NCBI RefSeq assembly: GCF_004341105.1 | Contig: NZ_SLZK01000002.1 | Span: forward strand, 186,001 to 250,000 | Direction: 5' to 3' | DNA length: 64,000 nucleotides | Source of the DNA: Rhizobium sp. BK418 | Lineage (GTDB): Bacteria > Pseudomonadota > Alphaproteobacteria > Rhizobiales > Rhizobiaceae | Part shown: in pieces, positions 8,723 to 17,797 of the stretch | Layout of the letters: every line of letters begins with the position of its first letter | How positions within the stretch are numbered: position 1 is the stretch's first letter | Translations under genes and position numbers: made by a program | The notes under the pieces: generated by a model | What the model saw: the letters and a program-made list of their open reading frames with translations, nothing else | Database searches by the model: none | What the model was told of the DNA's origin: nothing

Positions 8723-8908
8723 CTAACGCCACTTCGGTTGAGGTATGGGAGCGTTCGCCTGGATCTCATGAAGCGGCGCTCTGTGACCCAGAAGCTTCTT
8801 CAGCTTCTTCTCCTCGGCCGGGCCTATCCCGAATTTTCGGCAGTGCTCGGCGATGTCATGATCTTTCGGGCCGGGAATGCGGACTTGCCGGTTGTTCATC
8901 TGCTTCAT
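8723..8908 (-). CDS. conserved small hypothetical protein (61 aa)
   Basis: Small, basic, probably cytosolic protein. It contains a compact helical region (DHDIAEHCRKFGIGPAEEKKLKKLLG) that looks like a small nucleic-acid- or protein-binding helix pair, and a C-terminal PIPQPKWR tail. The ribosome site is very strong: GGAGGAGGAA ends a few bases before the ATG. That, and the protein-like composition, make this the real gene in a stretch where longer plus-strand frames lack start signals. A palindromic site lies about 50 bases upstream. No function is recognised; similarity to the small DUF3606-type proteins is weak. Confidence 0.65.
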   Translation of the reverse strand: MKQMNNRQVRIPGPKDHDIAEHCRKFGIGPAEEKKLKKLLGHRAPLHEIQANAPIPQPKWR

Positions 8909-8955
8909 CGACGTTTCCTCCTCCGAAAGAAACCAACTTAGCGCCGATTTGTTCG

Positions 8956-8977
8956 TTAGAAAAATCTAAAATTTAGA
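8956..8977. promoter_or_regulatory. overlapping AT palindromes upstream of the 61-aa gene
   Basis: TTAGA-AAAA-TCTAA overlaps TCTAAA-A-TTTAGA. Both are perfect and lie 48-69 bases before the 61-aa gene. They resemble the rhizobial Irr iron-control motif (TTTAGAA/TTCTAAA halves), but the spacing differs. Confidence 0.35.
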
Positions 8978-9097
8978 ATCTTGCCCGCTGAAAATCAGTT
9001 CGCAGGAGGAGGAATGTGATCTGTCAGGCCTGGCGGATGCATCGTGATCGCAAGGCTGAAGCTGTTCCGGGATGCAGCGGACGATAACACCGCAAAG

Positions 9098-9124
9098 AAA
9101 AAAGCCCGCTTGCGCGGGCTTTTC
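9098..9124 (-). terminator. terminator of tRNA-Pro
   Basis: On the minus strand AGCCCGC/GCGGGCT with a four-base loop is followed by a T-rich run. It lies four bases after the tRNA 3' end. Confidence 0.8.
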
Positions 9125-9127
9125 GGC

Positions 9128-9204
9128 TGGTCGGAGTGGAGTGATTCGAACACTCGACCCCCACGTCCCGAACGTGGTGCGCTACCAGACTGCGCTACAC
9201 TCCG
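9128..9204 (-). tRNA. tRNA-Pro (anticodon CGG)
   Basis: 77-nt cloverleaf. The acceptor stem CGGAGTG/CACTCCG carries discriminator A and an encoded CCA. The anticodon stem CCACG/CGTGG closes the loop TTCGGGA, so the anticodon is CGG and reads CCG. The T loop TTCGAAT is present. Confidence 0.95.
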
Positions 9205-9219
9205 TGACCAGCGGCGCCT

Positions 9220-9247
9220 CTATAGACCGGCCTATTATGTTGCGCAA
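9220..9247 (-). promoter_or_regulatory. probable promoter of tRNA-Pro
   Basis: On the minus strand TTGCGC (9242-9247), 16 bases, CTATAG (9220-9225), ending 15 bases before the tRNA. It matches the rhizobial housekeeping pattern in which the -10 is close to CTATAT. Confidence 0.45.
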
Positions 9248-9464
9248 GCACCAAAATTCAAAAAGGTATCGGAATTTTTGACAGGCTCGCGACAGGGCCT
9301 TCCGGCCGGCTGTGCAGCAAAAAGCCACACCTTCGACAAATTCTGCAGAAGCGGCCAAGTGGCAATTTTCTTTTGCCGGGTTACGCGCTAAAGCGCTCGG
9401 CGGGACAGGCGAAACCGTCGCGAGGCGGCTTCGCAGCCACTGGCTAACTATCAGGGACGATACG

Positions 9465-9875
9465 ATGAAACTCCGCACCATGACCGGGGCCGCCGCGCTT
9501 GCGATTGCGCTCGCCGGCTGCACCACCATACCCACCCCCGGCGATCCGATCGAGGCACGCTGGGTCGGCCAGTCGGCCGGCAAATTTTTTGCTGCTTACG
9601 GCCCGCCGCTCAGCGACCGCGACGAAGGATCGTCGACGATCTACAGCTGGAAGGGCGGCTATAAGACGGTGCGCGTTCCGGCGAAATATGCCGAAGGTGC
9701 TGATGGCAAGCGCGGCAAGCAGATTGCAGGCGCCCGCACGCTCTACCTGCGCTGCCAGGCGGAAATCACCACCAATTCCGATTACACGATCCGCGATATC
9801 CGCACCGTCAACGATATCCCCGGTGTGGACGGACCGTCCTATTGCGCCGAATTCCTGGCGCCGGCTCAGAAATAA
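9465..9875 (+). CDS. small lipoprotein, unknown function
   Basis: A 136-aa lipoprotein. The signal peptide MKLRTMTGAAALAIALAGC has the lipobox LAGC with Cys at residue 18 or 19, and the mature part is probably anchored in the outer membrane. The mature domain contains a GPPLSDRDEGSSTIYSW segment and two cysteines (LRCQAE and SYCAEF) that could form a disulfide. Similar small lipoproteins with an SmpA-like start (a Gly-Pro-Pro turn followed by an aromatic strand) occur in rhizobia, but no function is assigned. The ATG at 9465 is chosen because an AGGGAC ribosome site precedes it and the signal peptide begins there. A terminator follows. Confidence 0.75.
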   Translation: MKLRTMTGAAALAIALAGCTTIPTPGDPIEARWVGQSAGKFFAAYGPPLSDRDEGSSTIYSWKGGYKTVRVPAKYAEGADGKRGKQIAGARTLYLRCQAEITTNSDYTIRDIRTVNDIPGVDGPSYCAEFLAPAQK

Positions 9876-9902
9876 GTCTGACTGCTTGATAGACGTTTGA
9901 TC

Positions 9903-9937
9903 GAGCCCGTCGGTGAAAATCGATGGGCTTTTCTTTT
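9903..9937 (+). terminator. terminator of the lipoprotein gene
   Basis: AGCCCGTCG pairs with CGATGGGCT (one G-T wobble), then TTTTCTTTT. It lies about 30 bases after the stop. Confidence 0.75.
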
Positions 9938-9950
9938 CAGGCCTAAAAAG

Positions 9951-9986
9951 GGTAAAGGCCTCGCCCCGCTCCGCTAACAGGGCCTT
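9951..9986 (-). terminator. weak terminator of tRNA-Gln
   Basis: On the minus strand AAGGCC/GGCCTT closes a long loop and is followed by TACCCTTTTTA. It lies about 30 bases after the tRNA end. Confidence 0.35.
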
Positions 9987-10013
9987 CGATAGCACGATCG
10001 ATATTTGGAAACT

Positions 10014-10088
10014 TGGCTGGGGCGCCTGGATTCGAACCAGGGGATGGCGGTACCAAAAACCGCTGCCTTACCGCTTGGCTACGCCCCA
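10014..10088 (-). tRNA. tRNA-Gln (anticodon TTG)
   Basis: 75-nt cloverleaf. The acceptor TGGGGCG/CGCCCCA has discriminator G and an encoded CCA. The anticodon stem GCGGT/ACCGC closes TTTTGGT, so the anticodon is TTG. The T loop TTCGAAT is present. Confidence 0.95.
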
Positions 10089-10248
10089 CCAGAGCTGAAG
10101 CGGATGCCCGCTTCACTGAAACGTGGCCTGATTAGCAAAGGACTGCCTGCCTCACAATCACTAAGTTGACTGCGACGTCATATTTGTATGCGGCTGCGGT
10201 GCCGGCATGGTAGGACTTCAAGCATCGACACAGCCAATGGAGAAACCG

Positions 10249-10545
10249 TTGAGCCAATATCGCGCCCGTCCACCCGCGCTTGCCACGCCGATCCTCGACG
10301 ATGCCGTCGTGCGCATCACCCAGTGGGATTTCGAGCCGGGTGCCGATATCGGCGTTCACACGCACGGATTTGGCTATGTCGTCGTGCCGATGACCGATTG
10401 TCAGTTCCTGATCGAGGATGCCGAGGGAAGCCAGCGGGTGGATGTCGCCAAGGGAGCTGCCTATCGCCGTGAGGCCGGCATCGAGCATAATGTCGTCAAC
10501 GCCGGCGACCAGCCCATGTCCTTCATCGAGATCGAATATAAATAA
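10249..10545 (+). CDS. cupin-domain protein
   Basis: Single-domain cupin of about 98 aa. The first cupin motif is visible as GADIGVHTHGFGYVVVP (two His and a downstream acidic position) and the second as EAGIEHNVVNAGDQPMSFIE. The His residues probably hold one divalent metal. Function cannot be deduced; such proteins are dioxygenases, isomerases or sensors. The start is uncertain. TTG at 10249 has GGAG six bases upstream and begins at the conserved part. ATG codons at 10237 and 10207 give longer forms without a ribosome site. The next gene starts two bases after the stop, which implies coupling with the MBL hydrolase. Confidence 0.7.
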   Translation: MSQYRARPPALATPILDDAVVRITQWDFEPGADIGVHTHGFGYVVVPMTDCQFLIEDAEGSQRVDVAKGAAYRREAGIEHNVVNAGDQPMSFIEIEYK

Positions 10546-10547
10546 TC

Positions 10548-11462
10548 ATGTCCGGTGCGAACTTCGATCTCTTCTTCGAGCCGGCTTATGGTCAGCCGAT
10601 TCCCGTCGCCGACGGCATCCAGCGCTTGACGGCAAAAAATCCGAGCCCTTTTACCTTCCATGGCACGAACAGCTATATCATCGGCGGCTCGTCGGTCGCG
10701 GTCATCGATCCCGGACCGGAGAACGACGCGCATTTCGAAGCGCTGATGGCAGCGCTTGCCGGCCGGCAGGTGACGCATATTTTCGTCAGCCACACGCACC
10801 GGGATCACTCGCCGCTTGCACGGCGACTGAAGGAAAAAACGAGAGCGCTGACGGTCGGCGAAGGACCGCACCGGCCGTCGCGGCCGCTAAGGGATGGCGA
10901 GATCAATCCCTTTGCAGAAAGCTCGGACATGGAGTTCGTACCCGACATCGCCATTGGCGACGGGGAGACTATTTCCGGCGACGGTTGGGCGCTGACAGGC
11001 GTGCTGACGCCGGGGCATACCGCCAATCATGCAGCCTATGCGCTTGAAGGCAGCGGCGTCCTGTTTTCGGGCGACCATGTGATGGCCTGGGCAACGACGA
11101 TCGTTGCGCCTCCCGATGGCTCCATGGCGGATTATATGGCCTCGCTCGACACGCTGATCGCCCGCGATGATCAGTTGCTGCTCCCCGGCCATGGCGGCCC
11201 GGTCACTTCGCCTGCACCCTTTATGCGCGGACTGAAGACGCATAGGCGCCTGCGGGAACTGTCCATCATCGAGCGTCTTCGGAAAGGGGACAGCACCATC
11301 CCGGAAATGGTGAAAGTGATCTACCGCGATACAGATAAGCAGCTGCATGGTGCCGCAGCGCTCTCGGTGCTGGCGCATATCGAGGAATTAATGGAGCGCG
11401 GCGAGGTCAGCGCCGATGGGTCGCCTTCTCTTTTTGCGCACTATCGATTAGCGGGAGGCTGA
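10548..11462 (+). CDS. metallo-beta-lactamase-fold hydrolase (LACTB2-like)
   Basis: A 304-aa MBL-fold enzyme. The metal-binding motif HTHRDH is near residue 84. Downstream ligands are His in TPGHTANH, Asp in FSGDHVM and His in LPGHGGP, so the dinuclear zinc site is complete. A C-terminal winged-helix-like region (about residues 235-304) resembles that of the LACTB2/YflN branch, whose members cleave RNA or thioesters. It forms a tight cluster with the cupin before it and the DCC-family protein after it (two bases to the next start). The substrate is unknown. Confidence 0.85.
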   Translation: MSGANFDLFFEPAYGQPIPVADGIQRLTAKNPSPFTFHGTNSYIIGGSSVAVIDPGPENDAHFEALMAALAGRQVTHIFVSHTHRDHSPLARRLKEKTRALTVGEGPHRPSRPLRDGEINPFAESSDMEFVPDIAIGDGETISGDGWALTGVLTPGHTANHAAYALEGSGVLFSGDHVMAWATTIVAPPDGSMADYMASLDTLIARDDQLLLPGHGGPVTSPAPFMRGLKTHRRLRELSIIERLRKGDSTIPEMVKVIYRDTDKQLHGAAALSVLAHIEELMERGEVSADGSPSLFAHYRLAGG

Positions 11463-11464
11463 GA

Positions 11465-11917
11465 ATGGCCTATGCGGATTACAGCTATCGCGACGATCCT
11501 TCGGTGCCCGCTTTTGCCGACGACAAGCCCTTGATCCTTTTCGATGGCGAATGCGTTTTCTGCTCCGGCTGGGTCCAGTTCCTGCTGAAGCGGGATACGG
11601 AGAAACGCTATCGCTTCATCATCGCCCAAACGCCGCTCGGCGAGGCGCTTTACCGGCATTATGGGCTGGAGACGCGGGACTACGAGACCAACCTGCTGCT
11701 CGACAAGGGGCGCGCCTACTACAAGTCCGATGCGACGATCCGCATGTTGGAGGGGCTTGGCATGCCTTGGGCATTCGCGGGCATGCTGAGGATCGTGCCG
11801 CGGCAGATTGCGGATGTGGCTTATGGGGTGGTTGCGCGGAACCGGCTCAGGATTGCCGGGCGGCGGGAGAGTTGCATGGTGCCGACGGCTGAGGTGCGGG
11901 AGCGGTTTCTGGGGTGA
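11465..11917 (+). CDS. DCC-family thiol-disulfide oxidoreductase (DUF393)
   Basis: A 150-aa thioredoxin-like protein of the DUF393 family. The defining motif, DGECVFCSGW near residue 27, gives a Cys-x-x-Cys pair after an acidic loop. The later segment RFIIAQTPLGEAL and a central hydrophobic GMPWAFAGMLRIVP are also typical. It lacks a signal peptide, so it probably acts in the cytosol or at the membrane face. It is translated directly after the MBL hydrolase gene. Members are predicted disulfide oxidoreductases, but substrates are not known. Confidence 0.85.
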   Translation: MAYADYSYRDDPSVPAFADDKPLILFDGECVFCSGWVQFLLKRDTEKRYRFIIAQTPLGEALYRHYGLETRDYETNLLLDKGRAYYKSDATIRMLEGLGMPWAFAGMLRIVPRQIADVAYGVVARNRLRIAGRRESCMVPTAEVRERFLG

Positions 11918-12029
11918 GGCTTGCGGTTTTGCAAGCCTCTGTGCGCCGCCCTTCAGGTGTCTCGGGTGCCGGAGCAATCTACCGGATAAGTTTGCGGTAA
12001 AGGCGCTTCAATATGCCTCGCCGTATCCT

Positions 12030-12271
12030 GGCCCTCCGCATGGCTTCGGGAGTTCGGCCCTGTATCGATTCACTGGATCGATTACTGCTGCTCCGCAGCA
12101 CCGGGCTTGCCGGCCCTCCGCATGGCTTCGGGCGTTCGGCCCTGTATCGATTCACTGGATCGATTACTGCTGCTCCGCAGCACCGGGCTTGCCGGCCCTC
12201 CGCATGGCTTCGGGCGTTCGGCCCTGTAATCGATTCACTGGATCGATTACTGCTGCTCCGCAGCACCGGGC
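12030..12271. repeat. 82-bp tandem repeat with internal palindromes, three copies
   Basis: Units start at 12030, 12112 and 12194 and are nearly identical. Within each, ATCGAT flanks TCACTGG as an inverted repeat (extended to GTAATCGAT/ATCGATTAC in copy 3), and TGCTGC/GCAGCA flank TCC. Copy 1 reads GGGAG where the others read GGGCG, and copy 3 has one extra A. The array fills the gap between two genes in opposite orientation and ends at the stop of the DUF1499 gene. It behaves like a small palindromic intergenic element amplified in place. Frames read through it are artefacts. Confidence 0.9.
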
Positions 12272-12272
12272 C

Positions 12273-13232
12273 TCACCCACCCGCGATCCCCAGGAGTTCG
12301 GAGTCGAGGGCACCAAGGTATTGCTCGGCAACCTCGGCGCTGAAGCCGAGATCATGCTGGCCGTAACGCGAGGCGACGCGGACGTCGACGAAGGTGGTTT
12401 CCGCCTCTTCCCTGAGACGGATGATGATGTCGAAACGCAGGCCGAGGATGAAGGTGCGGGTGGTGCCTTGCAAGGTCACACCGTTGGCGCCGCGAATCAG
12501 CTTGGCAACATCATCCTCATAGGGGCGCGGTATCGGCACGGGAATGACGTCGGGAGAATCGGCGACACCGCCGTTTTCCGGCTGGGTCGGGACGGGCTTG
12601 TCCTCCAGTTCGCGGCCGGGCGCTGTATCGCCTTTGCTTTTGGTGATGGTGATGCCGTTCTGCTTGGCGACTTTCTTGACCGCCTCGAGAACACGGTCGA
12701 GCGCGCCGTCGTAACGGCGGCCGGTGAGTTCCGGATAAGCGGCAAGCTGCCGCTCGCGGTCCCCTGGCGTGATCACGGGATCACGTGGAAGCCAGATCTG
12801 ATCGGCTTGCGGCTGCGCCAGCCAGTCGGGTGCGGAAGCCGTATCCGTGGTGACGTCGTAAATGGCCGGCAGAGTGAAGTAGCGCTCGGCCGCAAAGGCG
12901 CCGACGCCGAGCGGAAAGGCAGCGTAGATGAGTGCAGCCAGCGCGTTCAACCCACCTTCTGCACCCGTCATCCAGAGGCTGCGCAGGCCGATTGCCGCCA
13001 ACAGGGTAGCGAGGACAGCGCAGCCGACGGAAACGAGCAGCACCAGGATGAGATAAGGTGTGGCAAGCCCGCCGAAGCGATGAGCGATCAGCACCGCCAC
13101 CGAGAGCACAAGCGCAAACGCCCCGAAGTGCCGCGAAAGGCGGGCAGCACGGGAAACGGGACGATCGAAACGGATGGCCATCAAACTTACCGGTTGGTCG
13201 GCGGCAGACGCGTCGAGCGCGTTTGCCGCCAT
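12273..13232 (-). CDS. DUF1499-family membrane protein
   Basis: A protein of up to 319 aa. Three or four N-terminal membrane helices (about residues 35-125: GAFALVLSVAVLIAH, YLILVLLVSVGCAVLATLLAAIG, AALIYAAFPLGV) precede a soluble DUF1499 domain with YPELTGRRYDGALDRV and a C-terminal RLREEAETTFVDVRVASRYG. An inserted charged linker lies at about residues 195-240. The function of DUF1499 is unknown. Met18 (start 13181) is an alternative start, since the conserved part begins about there and neither site has a clear ribosome-binding sequence. The 3' end abuts the tandem repeat. Confidence 0.75.
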   Translation of the reverse strand: MAANALDASAADQPVSLMAIRFDRPVSRAARLSRHFGAFALVLSVAVLIAHRFGGLATPYLILVLLVSVGCAVLATLLAAIGLRSLWMTGAEGGLNALAALIYAAFPLGVGAFAAERYFTLPAIYDVTTDTASAPDWLAQPQADQIWLPRDPVITPGDRERQLAAYPELTGRRYDGALDRVLEAVKKVAKQNGITITKSKGDTAPGRELEDKPVPTQPENGGVADSPDVIPVPIPRPYEDDVAKLIRGANGVTLQGTTRTFILGLRFDIIIRLREEAETTFVDVRVASRYGQHDLGFSAEVAEQYLGALDSELLGIAGG

Positions 13233-13396
13233 CGACTTTTCTAGTGCAAGATTCGTCTAAATTGAAACTCTTGTCTGAGCATTGCCGACGCAATCCACGT
13301 TAAAGGCGCCGCGACCTCCATAAGGTATTGCTGATATGCCGCAAAAAGGCCATTCTGCCGGGGTTTCATAGACTTCCCACGAAACAGGAGAGACAG

Positions 13397-13786
13397 ATGA
13401 TCTCACCCGAGACGATGGAAAGGCAGCAGTCGCCCTCGCTTGGCGGCATCGATCACGGCGAGCCGCTTTTGCCGCTGGAACTGCTTGAACTCGAACTTTC
13501 GCTGGAAGGCTATGCGGGCGGCGAGGCCGGATTCTGCGAGGCGGTACGCAAGGCGGCTGGCGAAACCGGTGGGGAACTCCTCTTCGACCTGCCGGCGGCA
13601 GGCCTCGTGGAGGATTGCCGGCGCATCGCTGTGCTGCGGATCCCGACCTCGGACAAGAAGATGCGGGTGGTTCTTGCCCTGCTCGACCAGAACGGCACGG
13701 AAATCCGCGTGCAGGCGCCCGATGAAGATACCGAGCATCTGGTGCGATTCGCAGATGCCTTCGTCGAAGTTCTCGAGCGGATTTAG
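13397..13786 (+). CDS. hypothetical protein (129 aa)
   Basis: Acidic, soluble 129-aa protein without a signal peptide or membrane segment. It opens with a Leu/Glu-rich run (LPLELLELELSLEGY) and contains a beta-rich centre (RIAVLRIPTSDKKMRVVLALL) and a C-terminal helix. The ATG at 13397 is preceded by AGGAGAG. It is convergent with the zinc-ribbon gene, with 14 bases between the stops. No family is recognised. Confidence 0.65.
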   Translation: MISPETMERQQSPSLGGIDHGEPLLPLELLELELSLEGYAGGEAGFCEAVRKAAGETGGELLFDLPAAGLVEDCRRIAVLRIPTSDKKMRVVLALLDQNGTEIRVQAPDEDTEHLVRFADAFVEVLERI

Positions 13787-13800
13787 AGCCTTTCCTGGCG

Positions 13801-14046
13801 TCAGTCTCTACCGGCTGCAGCTTCCGCCAGCGAGCGGAAAGGAAACTTGCGGCCGCATTCGCATTTCAGCATGAATGTTTCCTGATGAACCGACGGCCGC
13901 TGTACGAAGAAGCCGCGCGGCAGCTGATCGACCTTGAAGTCAGGGGTTTTGCGCTTGGCATCATCGATCTCGGAGGCTTCGGCGAAGCCGCTATTGCCGC
14001 ATTGCGGGCAGGTGAGTTTCTTCGAAAATCGATCACGGATCGCCAT
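13801..14046 (-). CDS. small zinc-ribbon protein (81 aa)
   Basis: An 81-aa protein with two metal knuckles: CPQCGN near residue 12 and CECGRKF near residue 65. This is a split Cys-x-x-Cys/Cys-x-Cys ribbon, and the protein carries basic residues between the knuckles. The ATG at 14046 has GGAAAGAG upstream. Its upstream region contains the minus-strand arm of a symmetric EcfG-type promoter (14108-14132), which it shares with the divergent 64-aa gene. Members of this size often bind RNA or partner proteins; the role here is unknown. Confidence 0.7.
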   Translation of the reverse strand: MAIRDRFSKKLTCPQCGNSGFAEASEIDDAKRKTPDFKVDQLPRGFFVQRPSVHQETFMLKCECGRKFPFRSLAEAAAGRD

Positions 14047-14105
14047 GGTGCTCTTTCCAGTGCTGCTGTCCTTGCTCTTACATAGGAACGCCCGACGACG
14101 AAAGT

Positions 14106-14132
14106 GGAACGAAGCATGCATTCTGCCGTTCC
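14106..14132. promoter_or_regulatory. symmetric divergent EcfG (general stress sigma) promoter
   Basis: Plus strand: GGAAC (14106), 16 bases, CGTT (14127). Minus strand: GGAAC (14132-14128), 16 bases, CGTT (14111-14108). Both match the alphaproteobacterial EcfG/RpoE2 consensus GGAAC-N16/17-CGTT exactly. The 64-aa gene starts 25 bases after the plus -10. The zinc-ribbon gene starts 61 bases after the minus -10. Confidence 0.7.
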
Positions 14133-14154
14133 TTCCCCAAAGAAGGAGGCAACC

Positions 14155-14349
14155 ATGCCAAATAAGGATTCCATTCCAGCACCCGATCAAATACCCGACG
14201 CCGAATCGCAGCCCGGTCAGCAGCCGCCCGCCGGTATTCCCGACCGCATTCAGGAAAATCCACAGGATCCGGGCGATACGAAGAAGCCGGAAGACCGGCC
14301 ACTCGATCCGGCGCTATTGCCAATTGGCGACCCTGCGGGCGCAGCCTGA
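14155..14349 (+). CDS. small proline-rich acidic protein (64 aa)
   Basis: Hydrophilic, proline-rich protein that is probably disordered, rich in Pro, Asp, Gln and Glu, with DTKKPEDRPLDPALLPIGDPAGAA at the C-terminus. It has no signal peptide. AAGGAGG lies six bases before the ATG. A perfect EcfG-type promoter is placed 25 bases upstream, so it is probably a general-stress-response gene. Small disordered stress proteins of this kind occur in rhizobia but have no assigned function. Confidence 0.7.
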   Translation: MPNKDSIPAPDQIPDAESQPGQQPPAGIPDRIQENPQDPGDTKKPEDRPLDPALLPIGDPAGAA

Positions 14350-14422
14350 TATCACAGTAGGTTGACGACGCCAGGCGGATGGATTTTTCTTGTTCGGAAG
14401 GTGATGCTCGAGGAATAAACCG

Positions 14423-14691
14423 ATGCGCGTATATGTTCTGTCGCTTCTCGCCGTTCTGGCCGCAGGCCTTGCTGCCTGCCAGACGCTGACGCCCGAGGAG
14501 CGGCGGGCACGCGACGAGCAGACCTGCCTCGGTTACGGCTTCAAGCGCGGAACCGATGGCTTTGCCACATGCCTGCAGCGTATCGATCTCGACCGCCGTG
14601 CCCAGGCCCGCTACGACAGCGACTGGGTGATGGCCGACATGGCTTATAATCTGAACGGTCCCTACGTCTATCCGCGCTATTATCACCACCG

Positions 14692-14698
<7 letters not shown>
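14423..14698 (+). CDS. small lipoprotein (91 aa)
   Basis: Lipoprotein with a short signal peptide and lipobox (LAAC, Cys near residue 19). The mature part has a repeated Cys framework, TCLGYGFKRGTDGFATCLQRID, seen in many rhizobial small lipoproteins, and ends in an aromatic and His-rich tail (YPRYYHHRH). GAGGAATAA precedes the ATG. The gene overlaps the 3' end of the convergent ppdK by seven bases. Function unknown; envelope location inferred. Confidence 0.75.
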
Positions 14699-17358
<2,660 letters not shown>

Positions 17359-17508
17359 CTTCCCCCCAACCTATTTCGGGGATCAGCTTAATCCCTTGGT
17401 GTTGAAATGAAAATCGACAAATGCGGCAAAATGTTGCGTCGCACAATAAATCCCTGACGGGATGCAGAATCAAACGATTGAAAATCATGAGGCGCCAGAT
17501 AAACGCAT

Positions 17509-17549
17509 AAAAAAAGCTTTGCGGGACTGCAACAACGGTCCCGCAAAGC
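17509..17549 (-). terminator. strong terminator downstream of smc
   Basis: On the minus strand a perfect 12-bp stem (GCTTTGCGGGAC/GTCCCGCAAAGC) with a ten-base loop is followed by seven T. Confidence 0.85.
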
Positions 17550-17592
17550 CTTGTTTCCGTCCAGCCAGGAAAACCGGACGGGGGGTCCATTC

Positions 17593-17784
17593 ATGCCATG
17601 CTGCCTCCGGTCCGCATCTCAACCCGAAGGCGGCATTGCAAATTCCATTGATCGCAAGGGTCGATTGCTACTTATCGGCAATGACGCGGTTGCGATAAAA
17701 CAACTTCTAATGCAATACGCGCAAAAGAGCATCACCCAAATGGGGTACGTACCCGATGTGAACGTGACCTTTTTTGGTCTTTAA
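17593..17784 (+). CDS. doubtful small hypothetical protein (63 aa)
   Basis: A 63-codon frame from ATG at 17593 with GGGGGGT a few bases upstream. The second half reads like a protein (IDRKGRLLLIGNDAVAIKQLLMQYAQKS), but the first half does not and no family is recognised. It lies opposite the probable 3' untranslated region of smc and could be chance. Confidence 0.3.
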   Translation: MPCCLRSASQPEGGIANSIDRKGRLLLIGNDAVAIKQLLMQYAQKSITQMGYVPDVNVTFFGL

Positions 17785-17797
17785 TTAAAATGCCGCC

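Larger units (their letters stand above)
17359..17797. other. region between ppdK and smc
   Basis: Contains the ppdK upstream region (17359-17508), a strong minus-strand terminator (17509-17549), a doubtful 63-codon plus-strand frame (17593-17784) and the 12-bp palindrome GGGTACGTACCC (17741-17752). The terminator lies about 250 bases beyond the smc stop, so either smc has a long 3' untranslated region or a small RNA is made from the minus strand. Confidence 0.5.

Noticed and set aside
8489..8976. Overlapping plus-strand frames between the GST gene and tRNA-Pro
   Set aside because: They overlap the candidate small RNA and the strongly initiated minus-strand 61-aa gene and have no ribosome sites.
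9016..9084. GTG mini-frame of 23 codons behind AGGAGGAGG
   Set aside because: The ribosome-like sequence is only three bases from GTG, the adjacent ATG is followed at once by TGA, and the peptide has no recognisable features.
12030..12271. CRISPR array
   Set aside because: The units are contiguous 82-bp copies without unique spacers, and no cas gene is in the window.
11808..13244. Plus-strand frame of about 480 codons running through the tandem repeat
   Set aside because: It joins the end of the DCC gene, the 82-bp repeats and the complement of the DUF1499 gene. The repeated peptide is translated repeat DNA.
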